From: Flavobacterium sp. 1355 | GTDB lineage: Bacteria; Bacteroidota; Bacteroidia; Flavobacteriales; Flavobacteriaceae | Reading direction: 5' to 3' | DNA: 64,000 nucleotides | Assembly (NCBI RefSeq): GCF_017833415.1 | Contig: NZ_JAFICC010000009.1 | Location: 186,001 to 250,000, forward strand | Shown: one piece after another, positions 55,908 to 64,000 of the stretch | How the letters are laid out: the number at the start of each line of letters is the position of its first letter | Numbering within the stretch: position 1 is the first letter of the stretch | Made by a program: the position numbers and the translations under genes | The notes under the pieces: model-generated | Databases searched by the model: none | Told to the model about the DNA's origin: nothing | Seen by the model: the letters and a program-made list of their open reading frames with translations, nothing else

Positions 55908-56009
55908 TTGTCATCCTGACGAAGGAAGGATCACACACGGAACTCTACACAGAGAATCGCCAATCTTTGTCGAGCTGCTAGTGTGATCCTTCCTTCGTCA
56001 GGATGACAA
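55908..56009. repeat. Palindromic repeat, family A copy 8
   Basis: Arms CCTGACGAAGGAAGGATCAC and GTGATCCTTCCTTCGTCAGG pair perfectly; the centre has AATCTTTGTCGAGC. Confidence 0.86.
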
Positions 56010-56047
56010 ACTATATCTTTAATTTTTAATTTTCCTAAACTAAAATA

Positions 56048-56074
56048 CCTAACAGGTTTTGGAAACCTGTTAGG
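56048..56074. repeat. 27-base palindrome, family B
   Basis: Same sequence as 32984-33010, just after the stop of the LacZ-type gene. Confidence 0.78.
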
Positions 56075-56089
56075 ATAGATAGATCTTAC

Positions 56090-59531
<3,442 letters not shown>

Positions 59532-59558
59532 AATTGTGTCTTTAATTATCTTCTGGTT

Positions 59559-59593
59559 TAGAGCTGACAGGTTTTAAAAACCTGTCAGCTCTA
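59559..59593. repeat. 35-base palindrome, family B variant
   Basis: TAGAGCTGACAGGTTTT, one central A, and AAAACCTGTCAGCTCTA. The core is that of 16185-16211 but the ends differ symmetrically, so both arms changed together. Confidence 0.8.
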
Positions 59594-59616
59594 GAACTCA
59601 TTATATCTTAATACTT

Positions 59617-60738
59617 TTATCTTTTCTTCTTCTCCGGCGGTGCAACAAAATTCAATCTGCTTTTTCCTACATCTTTAGAAGTTGCAACGGCAATTCCTCT
59701 TTGTTCGGCTTTGTTTACGGCGCAGTAAAAATGATATACTACTCCGTCATGTTTTACAACAAATGATTTGTGTGCAAACAGATCATCATAGGGTTCAGAT
59801 GATTTGATTAAATCTTCTCCTTTCCAGTCTGTCCAGTTTACTAAATCATTCGAAACTGCAAAACGGTTAAATGCACCTTGATTCCACCCCGTCCAAAAAG
59901 CTCCAAAATAAAACATAACCCAGGTATCATTAATACGCTGAATATAAGCATCTCCTGAGATTCCTTTATGATGATTGATTAAAGGTTTATTGCCATAACG
60001 TTTCCACTCTTTCATGTCGTTCGATACTGCCATAGCAATACGCTCTGCGCCTTTTGCAGGATTTAAACTATCGCCTCGCGCATTGTAATACATGATAAAA
60101 TTGTGCCCCGTAACTTTGTCTTTATCGCGAATCACACTGTTTTTATACATCGTACTATTGTCCCACCATCTGGCGTCTTTGTCTTTTGGTGTTAAAACCG
60201 GATTCTCTAATCTTTCGAATTCGTGTGGTTTTGTTGGTGATTCTTTTGTATATGCCATTCCGATAGATAAAACTCCTGCTTCGTAACCTTTACTGTCTCC
60301 GCCAAAATAACTCATCCAGTATTTATCATCGTATTTTTTCCATTCGTAGCTTCCGCCCCAGGTTGGATCTTGCAGCGAAATATATCCTGCTTTTTGGTTA
60401 ACATCCCAATGTTTTTCATTTTCTGAGAAAGACATTACTTTTCCCAGATATTTCCAGTTTAGTAAATCATCGCTTTCGGCAAGCCAGGTTTCGTAACCTC
60501 TTCCGTCGTAAATTAAATACGTCATAAACCATTTACCGTCTTTTCTAAACACGCTCGGGCAATCCATTTTATAGGAGTTGTCTGTTAGAACCATCACTAA
60601 ACCGTATTTATAAGGTGTTTTTATTTCGTTATAAATTTCCTGCATTACGGTTTCGGTAATGTCGCGTTTCTTGTATTTGGTTGCACAGCCGGTTATGGCA
60701 AGTGCTGAAATGGTTATTAGTAAATATTTAATTTTCAT
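59617..60738 (-). CDS. Five-bladed propeller lipoprotein, GH43/GH130-like
   Basis: 373 residues. The signal MKIKYLLITISALAITGC gives lipobox ITGC (C18). The body shows five-bladed beta-propeller repeats similar to GH43/GH130/DUF377 proteins: KMDCPSVFRKDGKWFMTYLI, LQDPTWGGSYEWKKYDDKYW, WDNSTMYKNSVIRDKDK, SGDAYIQRINDTWVMFYFG and FAHKSFVVKHDGVVYHFYCA. Acidic residues near blade starts (D in KMDCPS, D in QDPTW, D in SGDAYI) may form the active site. I cannot assign a family number or substrate. It is a lipoprotein, so it probably acts close to the membrane. It lies between the LacZ-type galactosidase and another propeller gene with which it may work. Confidence 0.6.
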   Translation of the reverse strand: MKIKYLLITISALAITGCATKYKKRDITETVMQEIYNEIKTPYKYGLVMVLTDNSYKMDCPSVFRKDGKWFMTYLIYDGRGYETWLAESDDLLNWKYLGKVMSFSENEKHWDVNQKAGYISLQDPTWGGSYEWKKYDDKYWMSYFGGDSKGYEAGVLSIGMAYTKESPTKPHEFERLENPVLTPKDKDARWWDNSTMYKNSVIRDKDKVTGHNFIMYYNARGDSLNPAKGAERIAMAVSNDMKEWKRYGNKPLINHHKGISGDAYIQRINDTWVMFYFGAFWTGWNQGAFNRFAVSNDLVNWTDWKGEDLIKSSEPYDDLFAHKSFVVKHDGVVYHFYCAVNKAEQRGIAVATSKDVGKSRLNFVAPPEKKKR

Positions 60739-60752
60739 TCGTTATGTTGTTT

Positions 60753-60842
60753 TGCCACGAAGTCGCTAAGGCCCTAAGTTTTTCTAATCTTTGTGAAACT
60801 ATGCTGGTGAAATAATCTCGCAGAGTCGCGAAGTCGCAAAGT
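60753..60842. repeat. Repeat GCCACGAAGTCGCTAAG type
   Basis: GCCACGAAGTCGCTAAGGCC and CGCAGAGTCGCGAAGTCGCA share the AGTCGC core with 35624-35698. Pairing is partial; there is no clear palindrome. Confidence 0.5.
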
Positions 60843-60877
60843 TTCTATATTCTATGTTCTATTCTCTACTCTTGCTT

Positions 60878-62557
60878 CTATTTCAATTCTGATAATCTTG
60901 TTTCCATCACATCTTTGTTCAGTTTAACTTTTACCATTCCTGTTGGATGAAATCTTCTTTTTAAATCAATAGCATTATACACAATTGTGTAGACATCGTT
61001 TCCTTCTGGAATTAAGCATAAAGGCGTTCTCATAATATCCCACCATTTATTGACTTTTGTTTCTATGGGTAAATATCTTGCTTCTGACCATTTAATGCCG
61101 TCTGCAGATAATGAATATGCCATCATATTGGGTAAGTGATGTCCCCAGCCGTCTGGGCCTCCGTCAAAAATAGCGATGTACATTCCATTTGGTAATTGGC
61201 TCACGATCGGATTTTCGACAAAAGTTGGGTGCATTGTTTTAATGGGTTCCAAACCTTTGTTCATTCTTTGCCATGGCCCTTCTAAACTTTTTGATTCGGC
61301 CAAAGCCACAAACCAGCCTTTACCTGATTTCTTGGGATAATCTGCCCAAGAATTAAATGGATAAGCACCGCTGTAAAATCCGAAATATTTATCGCCAACT
61401 TTATAGGGGAAAAATGAAGCAACTCCCTGACGTCCTTCCCAAGGCTGGGAATCTAATCCCGGTTCCATAATAATTCCCATATCTTTATAAGGTCCGCCAA
61501 TTCCGTTGATTCCTTCTACGGTAGATTCGCATCTCCAAATTCTTCCAAAAGAGTGATTTGGTTCTATTTCTTTACTAACCGTATAAGCCAAATAATAACC
61601 GTACCATTTGTTTGCCTTTTCGTTAAAAACCGGCATATACGACCAAATTGCGGCACGGCGATCATTCATTGGGTTATCATCTTCTGTAACGGCATAAGTT
61701 CCGCTGGCTTGGTAAATGGTTGATTCTCTTTTCCAAGTGATGGCATCTTTACTTGTCCAGTGACCAATTCTGGTTTTTACACGATCGTAGTAATAATCAA
61801 CACCTCTCTCTCCTGCTCTTTCTGTTGGAAACATATGATACGTATCGCCTACTTTTACTACTCTTCCGCCTTCAAAACCTCCCTGAATTCCTTCTGTTCC
61901 AGACATTCCTTCATCAATAACGGGTTTGTTTTCTCCTCCCATAATTTCGAAAAGTGGTTTTTCATCTGAAAATCCTTCTACAATAAAAGTTGGATTCCAA
62001 AGTTTTCCGTCTGGAAATGCTGCGTTTCTTTTTTCTAATTTTTCAGAAGCTTTTACCACTCCTAAAAAGGCAAATAATCCTTTTCCCGGATTTATCGTCT
62101 GTGTTCCTTTTGAATAGGAAACGGCATACACATTTACGGGAGGTAAACCTGTAATGGTCAGTCCGTTTTCTAAAACCAATTTTGCATTTTGAATTTTATC
62201 TGCCGGAAGATATTCGGAATTATTTTCATTAAAAATACCAATCAAAACCTGAACAGTTTCTTTAAATTTTAATTGTAATGGAGCATTTGTTGCATTTTTA
62301 TATTGATTTAAAGGAAGTTCAACTCCTGTCAGACCTTGTAATTCCGGAGCTAAACGAACAATATTATGTTTACTTCCCGCAAATACATGTGCGTATTGTG
62401 TGGTTTTGAATGTTTTGTAGTTTGATTTTACGAGTTCAAAAGAGGCGGGTTTCCAGCTTGAATTTTGTGCTAAAACTGAAAATTGAAAGCACACTGAAAA
62501 CATCAGTAGAAAAACTGTTTTTAATTTGAAATTGTATTTTGTATTTTTTGAAAACAT
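60878..62557 (-). CDS. Beta-propeller glycosidase-like protein with an N-terminal accessory domain
   Basis: 559 residues from the ATG at 62557 (MFSKNTKYNFKLKTVFLLMF); a longer reading from a TTG at 62680 only translates a palindrome. Residues about 55-168 form a small beta-rich domain (HNIVRLAPELQGLTGVELPL, KETVQVLIGIFN, LPPVNVYAVSY, INPGKGLFAFLGVV) that resembles the C-terminal domain of the glucuronidase-like protein at 6193-8922. The remainder is a propeller of GH43/GH32-like type with WTSKDAITWKRESTIYQ, WSYMPVFNEKANKWYGYYLA, MEPGLDSQPWEGRQGVAS, HPTFVENPIVSQLPNGMYIA and WWDIMRTPLCLIPEG. It is probably an exo-acting enzyme or binding protein for the same sugar as the glucuronidase-like protein. 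No activity can be assigned. Confidence 0.6.
   Translation of the reverse strand: MFSKNTKYNFKLKTVFLLMFSVCFQFSVLAQNSSWKPASFELVKSNYKTFKTTQYAHVFAGSKHNIVRLAPELQGLTGVELPLNQYKNATNAPLQLKFKETVQVLIGIFNENNSEYLPADKIQNAKLVLENGLTITGLPPVNVYAVSYSKGTQTINPGKGLFAFLGVVKASEKLEKRNAAFPDGKLWNPTFIVEGFSDEKPLFEIMGGENKPVIDEGMSGTEGIQGGFEGGRVVKVGDTYHMFPTERAGERGVDYYYDRVKTRIGHWTSKDAITWKRESTIYQASGTYAVTEDDNPMNDRRAAIWSYMPVFNEKANKWYGYYLAYTVSKEIEPNHSFGRIWRCESTVEGINGIGGPYKDMGIIMEPGLDSQPWEGRQGVASFFPYKVGDKYFGFYSGAYPFNSWADYPKKSGKGWFVALAESKSLEGPWQRMNKGLEPIKTMHPTFVENPIVSQLPNGMYIAIFDGGPDGWGHHLPNMMAYSLSADGIKWSEARYLPIETKVNKWWDIMRTPLCLIPEGNDVYTIVYNAIDLKRRFHPTGMVKVKLNKDVMETRLSELK
62054..62395 (-). other. Accessory domain region shared with the glucuronidase-like gene
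   Basis: Encodes residues 55-168 of the propeller protein. Side by side with residues 762-885 of the protein at 6193-8922 (bases 6268-6639), both have APELQ-x-L-x-G, a middle LKFK...V...G-x-FN segment, LP-x-VN and an ending GKG...LGF/V. The order and spacing agree. Confidence 0.55.
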
Positions 62558-62579
62558 TGTTTTTTTATTTTTTTGCTTT

Positions 62580-62680
62580 TTGTCATTTCGACCGAAGGGA
62601 GAAATCGCACTAGAAATTCCGCAACAATAGTCGACAATCTTGTGGTTACGTGTGTGGTTCCTCGTTCCTCGGAATGACAA
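62580..62680. repeat. Palindromic repeat, family A copy 10 (mosaic)
   Basis: The left arm is TTTCGACCGAAGGGAGAAATC and the right arm GGTTCCTCGTTCCTCGGAA. The centre has AATCTTGTGGTTACG, like copy 9. Confidence 0.78.
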
Positions 62681-62693
62681 ACTAGACGTTCCA

Positions 62694-62727
62694 AACTAAG
62701 GACTAACAACTAATCACTAAGGACTAG
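62694..62727. repeat. AACTAAGGACTAACAACTAATCAC repeat
   Basis: ACTAAGGACTA appears twice (about 62695 and 62717) around ACAACTAATC. It relates to the GTTCTTAGTGATTAG repeats at 34765-34852 as reverse complement. Confidence 0.55.
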
Positions 62728-62745
62728 GCACTAATTACGAAGAAC

Positions 62746-64000
62746 TTAAATTGCTTTATAACTTATTTTATACTCCACATTCGGCTGCACAATCAATTGA
62801 TATTTATTTTTTGCTAATTCTGTAATCGTTCCTGAATTTGTTTTCGGTTTGTTTGAACTTTCGAAGATCAATTTTCCTTCGCCTTCAGCTGCTTTTACTT
62901 TTATTTCTTTGGTGCTGCAATACAATTCAACTTCACCGTTTGGTGTTGGCACTTTTCCCTGCATCCATTGTAAACCACCTAAATTCGGTTTGATTTCATA
63001 TTCGGCATAACCTGGTTGTAATGGTTTTACTCCTAAATAATATTTTCCTAATAAATAAATTGGACTAGAACCCCAGGCATGGCAAAGACTTTTTCCATAA
63101 GGTCGTCCATACATTGCTAAATGTTCTGTTCCTTTTTTATTTGGATTGTATTCTTCCCAGAAAGAAGTTGCTCCCTCTTTTAACATTCCGCCCCAATAGT
63201 CTTTCATTTCTTTCAACACATAATCTTGTTCGCCCATAGCACATAAGGCTTCCAACTCGTAAAAACGCATGTATGGTGTTGTGATTTTAAGAATATCATC
63301 ATTGAGCAAGACCTTCTTTTTTATACTTTGTTTTTGTTCTTCAGTAAAATAATTGAAAAAAATACCGAACATATTAGCATATCTGGTTACAATATTCTGC
63401 ATTTTACCGTCTATACGCTGATGCTTCATCACGTTTTCTTTTTTATCCCAAAACACGTCAAATAATTTTGCTTTTAAATCATCCGCTAATTTTTGATACT
63501 GTTTTTGGTCTTCATTTTCACCGGCAATTTTAGCACTAACTGACATGGCTTCTAAACTTCTTGCTAAAAGCATTTGCTCAAAACTCACCTCGCCGGTTTT
63601 TGGTAATCCGTCTGCCCAATCAATAAAAACCCAGTCGCCTTCTAAAGGTTCCAGGAATCCGTTTTTGTTTCTTCTTTCTAAACAGAATTCCATCAGTGAT
63701 TTCATTCGTGGATAAAAAGTTTTGATGAATTTCGTATCGCCGGTGTGTAAATAATAATCGTAAACCCCTACAAACCAATACAGCGAATAATCCATGATGA
63801 TATTGATATGAGCCGTTACAGGTTCTTTACCACGAAGCGCCAATAGTGTTCGCTCTACAGAAGCAGAATCAAAGAATAAATAATAATTCATTAAATAACT
63901 TTGATAAGCATCGCCAGACCACACCCAGCGGTCGCGTTTAATTCCGTCTATGAAAAATTCGCGGGATGTTAAATGCATCGTGTAAGCAGACACATCCCAA
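62746..64000 (-). CDS. GH78-type alpha-L-rhamnosidase, 5' end beyond the window
   Basis: 417 codons are visible, in frame to the right edge, so the start lies outside; the first readable residues are WDVSAYTMHLTSREFFIDGI. The visible part is the C-terminal half: an (alpha/alpha)6 barrel (FFIDGIKRDRWVWSGDAYQS, YWFVGVYDYYLHTGD, GDWVFIDWADGLPKTG, GATSFWEEYNPN, SLCHAWGSSPIYLLGKYYLG) and the end beta-sandwich. The order matches GH78 rhamnosidases. In place of the usual DCPQRNE it has DGIKRDRW, a recognised variant in some GH78 subgroups, so the catalytic residues may be placed differently. It is the most upstream gene of the window. Confidence 0.8.
   Translation of the reverse strand, partial: WDVSAYTMHLTSREFFIDGIKRDRWVWSGDAYQSYLMNYYLFFDSASVERTLLALRGKEPVTAHINIIMDYSLYWFVGVYDYYLHTGDTKFIKTFYPRMKSLMEFCLERRNKNGFLEPLEGDWVFIDWADGLPKTGEVSFEQMLLARSLEAMSVSAKIAGENEDQKQYQKLADDLKAKLFDVFWDKKENVMKHQRIDGKMQNIVTRYANMFGIFFNYFTEEQKQSIKKKVLLNDDILKITTPYMRFYELEALCAMGEQDYVLKEMKDYWGGMLKEGATSFWEEYNPNKKGTEHLAMYGRPYGKSLCHAWGSSPIYLLGKYYLGVKPLQPGYAEYEIKPNLGGLQWMQGKVPTPNGEVELYCSTKEIKVKAAEGEGKLIFESSNKPKTNSGTITELAKNKYQLIVQPNVEYKISYKAI

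Overview
This window is one uninterrupted carbohydrate-degradation locus, most likely from a Flavobacterium or close relative in the Bacteroidota. The evidence is an adjacent SusC/SusD pair, AT-rich DNA, signal peptides ending in AQ, TAnnTTTG-type promoter sequence, and families of palindromic intergenic repeats. I see 29 protein genes, all on the minus strand, and no credible plus-strand gene, tRNA, rRNA, CRISPR array, transposase or regulator gene. The outermost genes are cut by the window edges: a GH2 enzyme at base 1 and a GH78-type rhamnosidase at base 64000.

In transcription order (64000 towards 1), the upstream block is: a GH78-type rhamnosidase (partial), two beta-propeller proteins, a LacZ-type GH2 beta-galactosidase, a GH106 rhamnosidase, a sialate-O-acetylesterase-type esterase, a DUF5703/GH95-like protein tightly coupled to a three-part PL1 pectate lyase, and a GH127 enzyme. 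A 612-base spacer carrying the best promoter candidate follows. Next come SusC and SusD (outer-membrane glycan import), an intergenic hairpin, two paralogous PL1 lyases around a DUF3826 protein, a beta-helix/TIM-barrel fusion, GH140 (apiosidase family), GH28, GH43, a BNR-type propeller, GH78, an esterase with an STN-like N-terminus, GH95, an MGH1-like (alpha/alpha)6 lipoprotein, another GH78, a BNR/Asp-box lipoprotein, a secreted sugar isomerase-like TIM barrel, an alpha-glucuronidase-like enzyme and two GH2 enzymes.

Together the genes read as a polysaccharide utilization locus for a rhamnose-rich pectin. PL1 and GH28 would cut the galacturonan backbone. GH78 and GH106 would remove rhamnose, GH2 galactose or glucuronate, GH43 and GH127 arabinose-type sugars, GH95 L-fucose or L-galactose, and GH140 apiose. 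The esterases would remove acetyl groups. GH140 together with GH95, GH127, GH106 and GH78 resembles the enzyme set known for rhamnogalacturonan II, but RG-I with complex side chains remains possible. No GH105/GH88 unsaturated uronyl hydrolase and no PL9/PL11 rhamnogalacturonan lyase was recognised.

Nearly every gap between genes holds palindromic repeats: ten copies of a roughly 102-base inverted repeat, several 27-base palindromes and longer nested ones. Four genes have upstream in-frame extensions that merely read through these repeats, so their starts are corrected here. Family assignments rest on motifs recognised by eye; no database search was run.
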